From the NCBI GenBank assembly GCA_034440575.1, contig JAOTOL010001240.1, positions 248,001-312,000 on the forward strand: a stretch of DNA of 64,000 bases, in the 5' to 3' direction. The notes beneath the pieces were generated by a model. That model made no database searches. It was not told where the DNA came from and saw only the letters and a list, made by a program, of their open reading frames with translations. This DNA is from Imbricaverruca yamaguchii. Its lineage: Eukaryota; Arthropoda; Thecostraca; Neoverrucidae. This document shows positions 32,839 through 44,289 of the stretch, piece by piece (the stretch's first letter is position 1; each line of letters begins with the position of its first letter). The position numbers and the translations under genes are program-made.

Positions 32839-33041
32839 ACAGCTTGCGATGTTAGTGAAATTGGCCTCCGACTTTCATATGAAGGAGTTCATGGATCAGG
32901 ATGCGATTACACGTGGTTTTTCGAATTCAGAATTTGGCGGATTTGGAGTATACGGAAATGAGAAAATGGTGGCTTCTCGTTTTGTAAGTCACCACAAAGT
33001 AACGTTCAATGCAAAAGTAGGATTTGTGTACAGTGACCACA

Positions 33042-33091
33042 GTAGCCGACGCGCCCTAAAACCCAAATAACTAACTAGCAAAGAGCAGTAT
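33042..33091 (+). mobile_element. 50-bp LINE-tail micro-insertion
   Basis: Contains GACGCGCCCTAAAACCCAAA then TAACTAACTAG plus 14 extra bases. GTGACCACA lies at 33033-33041 and 33092-33100. Confidence 0.7.
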
Positions 33092-33104
33092 GTGACCACA
33101 ATGG

Positions 33105-34165
33105 GCGCCAGGAATCTCCATCGCATGTTCAAGTGATGGTGACACTGACGACTGAATACTCGAGCCAGTTTCAGCCGCAGACTGAAGTGATGTCAAGCAA
33201 GACAGGCGATGATGTCATCGCATTTAGATGCATTGAGAGGAGTCTGATACTGCACAGTGACTAGTCCAGAGTACTGCGTGCTGATTAGAAATGACGTGTT
33301 CTTGACATTTGTGATCGGCGGAGTCGCTTCGTCCGAGATGACGGAAAGTGCGACTGCTGTGACATGTGGATGTTCCTGAGGAATGCTGTGTGTATGTCTC
33401 AGGTACGCCTTGCAACAATACAAGTATTTTTTAGAATGAGTGTTGGCAGTCCTTTAAAAACATTTAGTAGTACAAGCAATCGTATTTTGAGTTTTGTCAA
33501 ATCGATAATGACACTGTTCATTTAGTTCTTATCGCAATGTGGAGTTTGCTATGATAGATATTGTTTCTTTTGGAGCTGTTTTTAGTCCATTTTGGTTAAC
33601 GGAAATTCTAAGTAATATATATAAATGACATAAAACAAACATAAATCTAGGCGCAATTTTCGCACAACGCGAAGCAAAAGGGTGCAAAGTTGTTTCGGCT
33701 CTGAGTGAATTCTCCGTATTCGGAAGTAGTTTTTCGATTAAGCACTTTCCGATTATTTCGTCCGCGGAAAGAGTAGGCTCAAGGAAAATCATATCGATGA
33801 GGTCATTGCTTGTTTCAAGATGGTAAAATAAAGTCGCAAAAATCCCGGGAGAAATTGGTATTTGGGGATACCCTGGTTGATCGACCCAGGACTCATCCGT
33901 CCCAACCGATCTTGGAGTGCACTGAAAAGGACGGATGTCTTACTTCTGAAAAGTATTATTTGTTAAAAAAAAATCAAGCCTTATTCCCGAAGCACAGAAA
34001 GTTTTGTCCATCCCAGAGCCACACGGGAATTTTTTGGAGTCTCAATAATATACTATTCCTTGGTCACTAGGTTCACATACACTCACCCCATGCAAAATAT
34101 CATTTTTCAACATCAATCTGCATCTTCATACATCATGCTAGCTACGTATCTCCCATATCGGTGTC
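33105..34165. other. gene-free stretch
   Basis: No gene or repeat family recognised. Confidence 0.4.
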
Positions 34166-34177
34166 TCTCGGTCCACC

Positions 34178-34339
34178 CCTGGGACGAGTGGCCTTTGGGT
34201 AAGTTGCTCGTCTCAATCTAAAGGTTGTGGGTTCGAGTCTCACCTGTCGCTACTCTTCGCCCGCGACTAATCGGCGTGAGAGATTGGCGACGCTGCATGA
34301 CTCGACGGTCGATATGTCGTAAAACCAATAACCAACCAA
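34178..34339 (+). mobile_element. SINE family B
   Basis: Complete head, body and tail with near-perfect flanks TCTCGGTCCACC (34166-34177) and TCTCGTTCCACC (34340-34351). Confidence 0.9.
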
Positions 34340-35037
34340 TCTCGTTCCACCGTCACGCTCAAAATAATTTCAACAGTGTGAGAGCCCCCGATGAGGCACC
34401 ACCTTTACGCGGTGGGGCATTGAGTGCCCCAATGACCCGGCGACCATCATACCGGCGAGGAGTGAGACTAGGATTGCCTCACTCATCCTTCCAACCATAC
34501 GCTCCCATTTCATTGCCACCTGATCCAAGCATCCATGTCCTTCACCTGGCCCTGCAACACCAACTATCTCTACTATGAGCAGGCAGGGCAATTTCCCCGG
34601 TCCTGCCCACCAGCTCAGTTTTATCGGGGTAGCCGCGCCCCCTCGGCCCGTCCCCGGGGTTGACGGAGTCCTGGAGGTTGAGGTCCCCGTCGCACGGTGC
34701 TAGTTGTGACGGGGGACCAACATACCTCTTTGGTCTCGATATCCTGGAGGGGCAGGCGGGCCCGTGGGGCCTCACGCGGGTCAAGTGGCAGGTCGCCTTG
34801 GGCTGGGGGTCTGGTTTTCCAGTGCCTGCCGGTCCAGCCGGCCGGGGTCAAGGGGTGGGCGGCGCTGGATCCCGGTCGGGGTGGTGGGTCTCTCTTTCCC
34901 GGCCGGGTGAAGGCGTCGCCTGCCCCGTATAGCTCCGCGGACGTCTGGCGTTCTCCCGTTATCGGGACACAGGCGTCCCCCAGTAGGGCCCCAGCGTGGT
35001 GGGGCGTCCGCTGAGCCGAAATACAAACACACTTCAC

Positions 35038-36713
35038 ATGGCAACCACAGCACCAAAAAACACCCTGGTCCCTCTCCGAAGAGACCAGACAATAGAGTTC
35101 ATCTACCCCGTCCGTACTTATCTTTCGGGGTAAGACCAGGTCCCTCGCCTCGTTATCACCATTTCAGAGGCGAGACGGATGTGCTAGGTTTGGGAAAATT
35201 GTACGGTGCGAAAAATTGAAGGATGGCGCCTTAGACGTATAATTTGCACGGGCAGGAGGGGCGGAGAGCGCATTGAAAGTGTTGGAATTTAGATACAGCG
35301 TCCGGAAGAATTACAGTAGGTCCGACGAGATTATTCCGATCACCATTGAACCCCACAAAACAAAAAATACTTCACGAGGCATCATCAACTGCTTCGACTT
35401 GAGGGAAGTGCCGGAGGACGAGATTGTTCGGAGTTTGGAGTGACTGAGGCAAGGAGGGGCTCCGAAATGATCACAACAAACAACGTAATATTAACATTCA
35501 GTACCACAGATATTCCGCCTGAAATTCGTGTAGGCTACGTCCGCGTAAAAGTCCGTGTGCTTTTACCGAATCCCATGAGGTGTTTCGAGTGCCAAAAGTT
35601 CGACCATACCAACAAATTCTGCCGAAATCGCCACGCATGTGCCAGCTGTGCCTCGTACGAACACACTAGCGAAAATTGCACCTCGGAGACCCGTTCTGTG
35701 TGAACTGTGGCGCAGGGCAGGATCCGCACACTTCTTTCGACCGAACTTGCCCGACTCACACCAGAGAGAAAGAGATAATTTACATCAAACACACACAAAA
35801 AGTATCGTTTCGAGAAGCAAGAGATCATTGTGAACAGACCCATCCAAGAATATCTTACGCATCCAAAGTTAAAAGTAGCATGCATTCTTCACAGCACACA
35901 CAGCCCGACAGAGCATCTGAGTTGGTCGCACAATTAACTGCCCTTCTTCGCTCCTTTGGAGCGCCTCCTGCGTCACAAATGAACCAAGGCCAGCGAGGCC
36001 AATTCCACACTGATGCGACAGAGGTTCCACCGTCCACAAGTACTGCCGTTCGACCATCAGAGACCCCCTCCCGACCAACGCCCGAGGATGGGGCGTGGAT
36101 GCTAGTCCATCGTTCAAAGAGGCCTCCTCGGTCCTCTCCGCCCGGTCCCAGCCCCTCTCCATCTCCCTCGAAATCTCCACCCCCCATTTCCCATCCGCCC
36201 TCCAATCTACCCTCGCCTCCCGCACGCACCACTACCGCATCCAAACCCAGCCTCTCCACCTCCTCCCTACCTGACCCTTCTCCCCTTCCCGTGATTCAGG
36301 CCTCTCCCCCACCCTCGTGTTCCACGTCCGCACCTGCATCGCCGCCCCGACACAACCAACGACCAGTAAAAATTCCAGATATTAATCTGCGCTACCAGGA
36401 GGTTGAGAGACGTGCTCGCGAGGCGAAACGAGCGCGGCTCGCTGAAATGGAAAGGGCCCGCGAGAAGAGCCGCCAGGGAGCCGAGGCGGCTGCACCACGA
36501 AGGTCGGCAATCCCATCGCCACGACGGCGAGTAGAGGGACCGGCTCCGTCCATAAATCAAATGGGTCCTCCACCCTCCCACCGGTTGGTGCCTCAGAAGC
36601 GAGGTCTCCCACCATCGAGCTCTCCACCGGGGAGGGGTCACCATGTTCCCGCCCGAAGATTCAGTCCCTTGGGCCGAGTCAGTCTGAATCTCGCGGGTTA
36701 CCTCCGGATTTGA
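35038..36713 (+). pseudogene. LINE ORF1 (gag-like, CCHC knuckles), frameshifted
   Basis: Frame pieces are: ATG at 35038; SRGIINCFDLREVPEDEI; ILTFSTTDIPPEIRVGYVRV; MRCFECQKFDHTNKFCRN followed by ACASCASYEHTSENC; then after a frameshift near 35690 PFCVNCGAGQDPHTSFDRTC. Three Cys-rich knuckles, then a Pro/Ser-rich linker and an Arg/Lys/Glu-rich tail, match jockey-type ORF1 proteins (RNA-binding chaperone of the retrotransposition particle). Stops near 35133 and 35441 and the frameshift show it is inactive. Confidence 0.85.
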
Positions 36714-36858
36714 GGGCGGGAACAGGGGAACCTAACCCGTTCTCGTTTCGCCCGTTTTTAGTTCGCAACTTTCACGTTTATTTATTATTATATTATATTA
36801 TATTATTATATTATTATATATATTATATGATTTATATATTAGTTTATATATCTGACGT

Positions 36859-37463
36859 ATGAGTCTTATTCTCCAATGGAACTGTAGAGGGTTGAGAACC
36901 AGCCTCAACGACCTTCGAACCATTTTACCTTTACGAGTACCATTAGTAGTTTGTCTCCAAGAGACTGAGCTTTCTCCTGATGCACATTTTCACCTGAAGA
37001 ACTACTCTGTGTTACGTAGGGATGTTGCTCCTCACACTGTGGCACATGGCGGAGTTTTTTTACATTTTTTAATATAAAAATTTAATCCGAGTTGTTGCTG
37101 GGTGTTGCGGGCTTGTTGCGTGAACCCTGGCCCACCCGATCCATGACTCCAGTTACGGCGAATTTAGACCGAAAGTTTAAGTGCCGCCAATGCAACACGG
37201 CGCCCGGTAGCTGGTCCCCGGCCTTATCGGGCAGCGAAGGTGGGGGCGGAGCGCCTTATTGCCAATACAGGGTGCAGCCAGCTCTGTTCACTTTCAGCAA
37301 ATATCCATATCTTCAAATGTTCAACGTGTCGCTGCTCGCATGAAAATAAATCGCCACGCCGTTACCATGTGTAGCATATATCTCACGCCGGGCGAGAGGT
37401 TCCCACTTTCTGAGCTATTCCAGATGGTGGGGAAGCTCACTCCACCGGTGTTGAAGCCTATTG
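36859..37463 (+). pseudogene. LINE ORF2, N-terminal endonuclease fragment split by SINE D
   Basis: SLILQWNCRGLRTSLNDLR and PLVVCLQETEL are the opening of an APE-type endonuclease, which nicks target DNA. Homology breaks at AHGGVFLHF, then resumes after the SINE with NVQRVAARMKINRHAVTMC, SIYLTPGE. It stops at the edge of the element near 37467. Confidence 0.85.
37075..37300 (-). mobile_element. element D (tRNA-like head), truncated, inside LINE ORF2
   Basis: Shares AATTTAATCCGAGTTGTTGC, GACCGAAAGTTTAA and CGGCCTTATCGGGC with the copies at 49620 and 54780. The tRNA-like head is cut off after TTGCCAATACAGGG and CAGCCAGCTCT. Confidence 0.8.
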
Positions 37464-37469
37464 AATGAA

Positions 37470-38200
37470 GTATCAGTAGGTTGAGGTTTGTTTGATAATC
37501 TACATTGCTCGGCTATTGTACGTGCTTAATATTTTATATGTACATAAGCCGTTTCCAAGATTAAGGCGTATTCGCATTATTGTGACCTCAGGTGTTCACG
37601 AGACATGTTTTACACACATTTTACCCCCATAAAACAGAACAAAAGAGGGTAGGATAGTTGGGGTTATGTCAGGGTATGTTTTTAAGAGGAAAAGTTTAGA
37701 GAGAAACGTTAATTCTTCCATTTAATCATATAACGAAGGTTCAAATGAGTTACGTTAAGTTATATTGTATTTCCAAAATTGTAACTTTCGAATTTTTCTT
37801 TTCATTATGTTTCATCTAAAAACAGGATACCAACTGCTTGCAAGCTCAAAAGAAAACATTTCAAACAGAAATAAGTGGTCACATTCTCTTAGTCACTTCC
37901 ATAACTATAGTATTGAAACATTTTCCCACAAATCTGACCAACACGTTGAATCACACATTTACTAGATCACCCTAAGGTTAGCTGTACAGATTTCACATTT
38001 TAGGACTCACATTTTTTATAGTAACGAATTCAGCCAGCAGAAAAAAATATCGAAGTTTGAGCCCGAGGCAGACAATCACAACGCCGGGGACAGAATTGCA
38101 ACGAAAAGTCAAAACCCAAATGTGTGGCTCAAGTCAGTGTAAAATATATCGGCTTCATGAAGCCAAAGACAGCTTCGTCCAATGTCTGATATGGGACCTA
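37470..38200. other. gene-free AT-rich stretch
   Basis: No gene or repeat recognised. Confidence 0.4.
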
Positions 38201-38206
38201 TGTTAA

Positions 38207-39053
38207 CCCGCGCCGTCTCGGGGGGTCTTCAACCCCCCCCAGGTTTTTCGCGGATAGTGAACGAACGGCGCAGGGCGGCGCACCAAAATTTGGCATACCT
38301 TTTCCCACATCAATTTCGCATGCTGTTTCAAAATTTTGAAGTCAGGTCATCTATGGTCAACGAGTTAGTCAAGGTCAAGTGAGGTCACCTCCAAGAAAGT
38401 TCAACCATTCATCACGCTTTAACGTATAGACATTCTAATGGCACTTTCAGCATTTGCCTATCTTTAGGGATACAACAAAACGTACGAGAGGAATTTTTCA
38501 TTTTTTCACGTTTTTGGCTACATATTAATGCTGCATATTTGCCAATTAGAGTTCAAATCGATGATTCTGTCTAAAGTAAGCATTTTTCATTAGAGACTAT
38601 AATGTGTAGAGCAGACCGAGAAACGTTGTTGACTTCCAGCAACGTTTATCGGTCTGCTCTACCTATTAGAAAAAGAAAAGTAAGGAAAACTTGAACTCAA
38701 AATTTTGTAATTAAAAAGAGAAATTTGTATTTTGGAGGGCCAAACAAATGTAAGGTCGGGGTCCATTTTGCTGTCCTTTTCTGATTCCAAATATTGTTTT
38801 CTCAAATATCCCCCAAAATGAACCCCCAGAGCCAAAAACATAATGTAAGTCGTGAAAAGTCGTGAAAATGTAGCCCCCCCCCTAGTGACGTTATTTTGGG
38901 GAAATTGTTTTGGGGGTGGATCGGGCTCTACATGTCGAGCGCTTTCCAATGACACCTCTTTCGTTTTCGTGCGACGCTTAGTTGGAATTTTAGATGGGGG
39001 TTACTGTCCCCCCCCGAGGCGGGGTGTGAGTATCTGATCGGAGACGGCGCGGG
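38207..39053. mobile_element. piggyBac-like MITE, copy 1 (best preserved)
   Basis: TTAA at 38203-38206 and 39054-39057 flanks perfect 13-bp terminal inverted repeats CCCGCGCCGTCTC / GAGACGGCGCGGG. TTAA target duplication with CCC..GGG ends is the piggyBac signature. No transposase frame is present. An internal hairpin (38607-38661, about 24 of 26 bp paired) includes GTAGAGCAGACCGA. Copies 2 and 3 are at 52060 and 13450. Confidence 0.85.
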
Positions 39054-39059
39054 TTAAGC

Positions 39060-40860
39060 AGACTCTGTGATGTGCGTTGACAGATCTAGGGGTCACTGGG
39101 ATGCCAAATATTCAAAACCACAAAGCCCTGCCTTGACTTCACCACCCAAAATGGTACATTGTGTCTGGTTATGGCAACATGGGCTGGATCAAGGGGGAAA
39201 TGTGTATTTCTGTAATTACTGTTGCCACACAACTTAGAAGCATGCTCCATTTAATATGGTAACTGTGGTGGAATGTCCCCTTAGTGATACATAGTTTTAA
39301 TTTGGAAAGCAATATTTATAGACCTAAATGAAGCGCAGTTGTTCCTTATGCTATTCTGTCGTCGGTCCTCACTATTGTGTGGAAGCGCCAGGATGGATGG
39401 GTTCAGGATGCGCCATGAATTCCTGAAATATACAGGCCTTACCTCGAAGCACTTGTGGATCCAGCCAGTCGGTTTAGAGGGCTGACTTCTGAGGATTTTT
39501 TTTTTAAATCTTAAAACCCTCCCAATATTATGGCTGGCGTAAACAAGCATCGAAAGGACATTGTCCAGGGGAAAAAGTCACAGTCGCATCAGTAGAAAAT
39601 AGTTCATTCGGTTAGGCGGGAGGGGTGACATGGTTACATTGGACATGGTGACATGGTTCGCCCCACGGGTCCACCATGTCTGGGAGTATTTTACGATACG
39701 TAAAAATTAGCATAAATTACCCGGAATGGATCCGAGGGGCTGATGAAGCCCAAAGCCGGTTTCCACCAACTAGGTTAATTTTCCATTATTGCCAGTGAGA
39801 GAACATTTCATGGTGCTGACCTGAGGGACACAACTTGACAATTATTACTACTGATGAACTTAAGGACAGAATACATGAAGGAAATTGTGGAACTCACATC
39901 GGCTGGGGGTCCACCCAATGGGGTTCCATGCTAAACGGTGGCATTATGGGGGCATGTCAGCTCTAACAGGCGCCCTCCCCAGATGTATGCAAGGCCGGCT
40001 CCCGGGGCTGGAAGTAGAATTTCCCACCCACGCCCCTGGATAAGTCATCTTAAATATGATCTGCTTTGAAGCCGATTCTTACAATGCACTGTCATTTGTC
40101 GCATGCTAAACGTAAAAATAATTAGTGGTTCCAATTTTATCGAACATAAATGCACCTGACATTCTACGAGTAGATCCCATCATTTTCATGGCGAATCTAA
40201 CTTGACGCTCGTAATTTTGGAAGCAGAGGTCTCAAACTTGCAATCCTCTTTCTATGGGTAGAATTTAGGGAATAGAAGACAATTTTTGAGAAAAAAAACT
40301 CCAAACACTCAGCATTACCAGCATACATTACCAGCATTAAACACTCAGCACCACCTAAGACAGTAAAACAGACCCACCCACAATGCAGTTCCAAATATGT
40401 CATCAGCTGTTGATAGTGCTGCAAGATACGTATCAATATATGCTCTACCAAATGTAAAGTAAGATGTTTTATAATAATAAAGAGCGAAAATAGACATATA
40501 ATACAAGTAAGATTTCCCCATGCACTCAATTCGACATCTTTCCACAGCAGTATCACCACACATATGCAAAATAAACCATCCACCACTATTCAGCGAGTGC
40601 CGGAGGGTCCATCGGTTTTTCTCACACACGGTTAGACGCGTCGTTTCGCAAACACACTTTTACACTCCTCTCACACACAATCACATGTTTCGCGAAAATG
40701 TAGGACCATCATGAAACTTCGTCACGTGACTTAGACGACGATAAGAATCGCCTCTAACTAGTGAAAAAATAACGAGGACCGGAATTGGTACTATCTTTTC
40801 ACCTCCGGTACTCGGTTGTCCGGGTGTACTCAAGTTTGGTCGTCGCTTTACAAGTGCACA
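39060..40860. other. gene-free stretch
   Basis: No gene recognised. Minus-strand open frames near 40197-40629 have no identifiable domain and low complexity and are not called. Confidence 0.4.
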
Positions 40861-40863
40861 ACA

Positions 40864-40865
<2 letters not shown>

Positions 40866-40936
<71 letters not shown>

Positions 40937-40946
40937 CACACACACA
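40866..40946. repeat. (CA)n microsatellite, left arm
   Basis: About 40 CA units with one CG interruption. Its counterpart in the right arm is the GT run at 45488. Confidence 0.97.
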
Positions 40947-40989
40947 GCCATATATGCTATTATGTATATAATAGCATTATATAGCTTAT

Positions 40990-42067
40990 GTATCGCATCG
41001 GGTATGATATGAGTTGTGGCGGGTCCCCAAGTATCGTTCCGGTGTTTGGAAAAATAGCACGTCCCATTGACCGCGGCCCCATTCCAGCGATACCAGATAC
41101 CGAGGAAGCCCATGCCGAAAACGTTGATCGAAGCTGTCTTAATCTGTTGGCGAAGCTGCTGAACGAAAGGGGGCGGGGCATACTTCGCCAGCTTCCCGTT
41201 GGCGGCGGCACGCACCGCCGCGGCTCGGTTATCAAAGGCGATGGTAACATCGACCAACGCGACCTCATTGCCAAGCGTCACAAGTGTGTCTGGGCAGAGG
41301 ACAGAGCCCACGCCCGGCACCTGGGGCCGCGGGAGCTGAGTTGATAGAGCGTCGGACTCTTGATCGCAAGATGGTGGGCTCGAATCTCACATCCGACGGC
41401 GTTTACCGAGTCCGCCCGCGACAAATCGGCGTGAGAGGTTGGCGACGTGATATAACCTAGCGGTTGAATGCGTCGTAAAAGGACCCATTGTTCCTCTTCA
41501 CGCCCGGCACCTGTTCGTTGACGACAGACGGTGCCGCCTCCCTGCGGCACCGTCTTTGCGAGACGGAAGCAGCACTGTGTTGTGGCGCAACTGAAGCGCG
41601 GCACTGTGTGGCCGACAGTGGTTCAAGACGTGAGGAAACGTCTCCCCGGCGTAGCCACAGCGCCGGCAGCGCCGGTCCCGTGCGCCGCGCTGACAGCCGT
41701 TTGGCGGCACGAGACCCAGCCTTGCCCGGGGTATGAACCGCCACTCGTCAAACAGTGTGGTGTTCTCGTCATGGATATTATGTGAGCTTACTGGCTGGCT
41801 GGCGACACAGTCCATGACCTGGTGGGGTTTGCCCAGGTCAGCCAGCGAGCGTTGACGGATCGCACCCAGGAGAGTGTTTGGCTCGACAGCCGCAGTATCC
41901 ACATCGATCACCAAGCCGGGGACAGCAGCGTGCCACGCGATGGCCACACGGGGGGGTCAGCGCCACAGTGACGACACAGGATGCATTATCATTTTGTTGT
42001 ATATATTATGCACTGTGTGGCGAGCCAGGCATTCAGATTTCTGTGCAGCAATATATCTTGAAGCGAA
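40990..42067 (-). pseudogene. R2-like retrotransposon C-terminal fragment, left copy
   Basis: On the minus strand: WRFIPRARLGLVPPNGCQRG, then CRRCGYAGETFPHVLNHC (C-x2-C-x8-H-x4-C knuckle) and LQLRHNTVL. After SINE C comes CPDTLVTLGNE, VDVTIAFDNRAAAVRAA, KLAKYAPP and GFLGIWYRWN. This is the order of the C-terminal zinc knuckle and restriction-like endonuclease of R2-type non-LTR elements. No reverse-transcriptase domain is identified, so the copy is a fragment. Confidence 0.85.
41324..41498 (+). mobile_element. SINE family C (tRNA-Lys-like), left arm
   Basis: GAGTTGATAGAGCGTCGGAC, CTCTTGATCGCAAGATGG and GGGCTCGAATCTCAC form the head. The body is CGACAAATCGGCGTGAGAGG and the tail TGCGTCGTAAAAGGACCC. 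Flanked by a perfect 15-bp CACGCCCGGCACCTG at 41309-41323 and 41499-41513. It interrupts the R2-like reading frame. Confidence 0.92.
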
Positions 42068-42384
42068 TGTCGTCCAGCTTATCCTACAATCGGCGGCTTT
42101 CGGTTTTAATTGCTTCGGCACGAAATGCAACCGGGCCAGTTGTCATTCCTTGTGAAACCACTTATCCTTATTGTTGGTGGAGCAGCATGTAATAGCATGT
42201 TTCATACGCTGAAGTATGGCATGGGCAGCATAAATAGTGACGCCATGCTTTCCAGGAGCCATTAACACATGCTCCCCAGGACCGAGGTCATTCTAGAATC
42301 GTATGCCCACATGAAGTCGATAGTGTGAAGTTCAGTGCGACCGGCATTCCAGGAATCTGTATGGAACCAAAGCTGAACCGGCTT

Positions 42385-43388
42385 CAATGCTGGTGCCACC
42401 CTCTGTCGTGCTGGTGCCGCCCTCTGTCGTGCTGGTGCTGCCCCATTTCGTGCTGGTGCCGTCCTATGTGCCCCTGTGTGCTGCGCCCTCTGTGTGCTGG
42501 TGCCCTTCGTGCTGGGCCGCCCTCTGTCGTGCTGGTGCCGTCCTCTGTCGTGCTGGTGCCCCTCTGTCGTGCTGGTGCCGCCCTCTGTCGTGCTGGTGCC
42601 GCCCTCTGTCGTGCTGGTGCCGCCCTCTGTCGTGCTGGTGCCGCCCTCTGTCGTGCTGGTGCCGCCCTCTGTCGTGCTGGTGCCGCCCTCTGTCGTGCTG
42701 GTGCTGCCACATTTCGTGCTGGTGCTCCTTGTCGTGCTGGTGCCGCCCTTGTGTGCTGTGCCTTGTCGTGCTGGTGCCGCCCTCTGTCGTGCTGGTGCCG
42801 TCCTCTGTCGTGCTGGTGCTGCCACATTTCGTGCTGGTGCCGTCCTATGTCGTGCTGGTGCCGCCCTCTGTCGTGCTGGTGCCGCCCTCTGTCGTGCTGG
42901 TGCTGCCACATTTCGTGCTGGTGCCGCCCTCTGTCGTGCTGGTGCCGTCCTATGTCGTGCTGGTGCCGCCTTGGGTGCCGCCCTCTGTCGTGCTGGTGCC
43001 GCCCTCTGTCGTGCTGGTGCCGCCCTCTGTCGTGCTGGTGCCGCCCTCTGTCGTGCTGGTGCCGCCCTCTGTCGTGCTGGTGCCGCCCTCTGTCGTGCTG
43101 GTGCCGCCCTCTGTCGTGCTGGTGCTGCCACATTTCGTGCTGGTGCCGCCCTCTGTCGTGCTGGTGCCGTCCTATGTCGTGCTGGTGCTGCCCCATTTCG
43201 TGCTGGTGCCACCCTCTGTCGTGCTGGTGCCGTCCTATGTCGTGCTGGTGCCGCCCTCTGTCGTGCTGGTGCCGCCCTATGTCGTGCTGGTGCCGCCCTC
43301 TGTCGTGCTGGTGCCGTCCTATGTCGTGCTGGTGCCGTCCTATGTCGTGCTGGTGCCGCCCTCTGTCGTGCTGGCGCCGCCCTCTGAG
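42385..43388. repeat. 21-bp minisatellite, about 48 units
   Basis: Unit GTCGTGCTGGTGCCGCCCTC(T), with TATG, CCACATTTC and CCGTCC variants and a few truncated units. Period 21 keeps frames open on both strands, giving repetitive 300-445-residue translations (SCWCRPL, HDRGRHQ), which are not taken as genes. Confidence 0.96.
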
Positions 43389-43599
43389 TTTTAGTGTCAA
43401 CAGATGGTGCTTGAGAGGGTCTCCTCGATGGGGTTTCATCCCATTGACTGGGTTCAAATCACTTAGCCAATCGGTAGCCTCCTTGCTGTCAGCTGAAGCT
43501 GACGAAAGGACGGAAGCGGCGCATAACCAACCCCCATTTCCCAGTGTATTAGAAAATTTCCTTTTCACCGACGCTATGCAAGGCCTTTTCTCTCGGCTC

Positions 43600-43920
43600 C
43601 TAGGGCGCCCACCTCATAGGGGCACTACTGGGGGGAGGAGGGGGCGGGGTGGGGACGCCTGAGTCTCGCGGACGGGAGGACGCCAAAGGATCTATACGCG
43701 GCAGGCACGGTCGGGAGAGAGACTCATCACCCCGACCGCACTAGCAGCACCGCCCACCCTTGATCCCAGCCGGCAGGAGGAAACTCAAGCGCCCGGCCGG
43801 TGGCCGTACGGGGCACTACGCCCCCCGGATATCGGGACCGCAGAGGCGTGTTGCTCTTCAACCGGGACTAGCACCGTGTGGCGGGGGCATCGGGCTCCAA
43901 TACTCCGCCGCCGGGGTACC
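43600..43920 (-). mobile_element. 5' UTR fragment of the same jockey-like LINE family
   Basis: The reverse complement aligns with 34680-35030: GGTGGGCGGTGCTG, GTCGGGGTGATGAGTCTCTC, CACACGGTGCTAGT and CGATATCCGGG. Only the untranslated leader is present. Confidence 0.75.
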
Positions 43921-43924
43921 ACAA

Positions 43925-44285
43925 AACTGAGCGGATGGGCGAACCGGGGGAAGCTGGTCTACCCGCTCGTGGCCAGAAAGGACCTCGTGTTGCGGTGTTG
44001 GATGAAGTTGGCGCGTCCACGTGGGGCTATGGTGCGCGTGCTCGCCTAGCACTTCACCGGAGAAAAGCTGGCGCCCTTGTGGTACGGGCGGGCCGAGTAT
44101 TTCGCGGGCTCGAATCCCGCCGGCTACGGGACCTGAACCCGCGATCTTACCGCCAGAAGTCCGAGCCGCCGCCGACCGGGCCACCGAGTCTCGGCGCGGT
44201 GGCGGGGCTGCGCACACGGCGATGGCGCCGCGGCATGGGCGCACCCCAACCAACCGGCCTTGACAAAAGTGTCATCCCCGGGTCA
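43925..44285. other. GC-rich spacer with a tRNA-like B-box phrase
   Basis: GCGGGCTCGAATCCCGCC at about 44104-44121 looks like a tRNA T-arm, but no full cloverleaf could be folded by eye. Confidence 0.35.
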
Positions 44286-44289
44286 TGCC

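Larger units (their letters stand above)
32173..32864. mobile_element. MITE with about 70-bp terminal inverted repeats and three nested insertions
   Basis: The left arm (CAATGTCACTAACGTCGCAA ... GGTGTGAATACACCTT) pairs with the right arm (AAAGGTGTATTC ... ACACCAAATTTGG ... ACAGCTTG ... CGATGTTAGTGAAATTGG). The two are about 85% complementary once the three insertions (32216-32381, 32589-32630, 32678-32838) are removed. The ancestral length would be about 290-300 bp. Confidence 0.8.
34352..37467 (+). mobile_element. jockey-like non-LTR retrotransposon, broken and 3'-truncated
   Basis: Order: GC-rich 5' UTR (to 35037), ORF1 (35038-36713, frameshifted), AT-rich spacer, ORF2 start with endonuclease (36859 onward). 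ORF2 is interrupted by SINE D and ends abruptly near 37467 before the rest of the endonuclease and any reverse transcriptase. Loss of the 3' side is unusual for LINE copies, which normally lose the 5' side, so a later deletion is likely. The 5' boundary is uncertain. Confidence 0.8.

Noticed and set aside
22463..34339. tRNA genes (several tRNA-like heads with A and B boxes)
   Set aside because: Each head is followed by a conserved SINE body and tail and most have target-site duplications; the cloverleafs are imperfect.
42262..43662. Frames of 300-445 residues on both strands (SCWCRPL, HDRGRHQ repeats)
   Set aside because: 21-bp minisatellite, open on both strands only because the period is a multiple of three.
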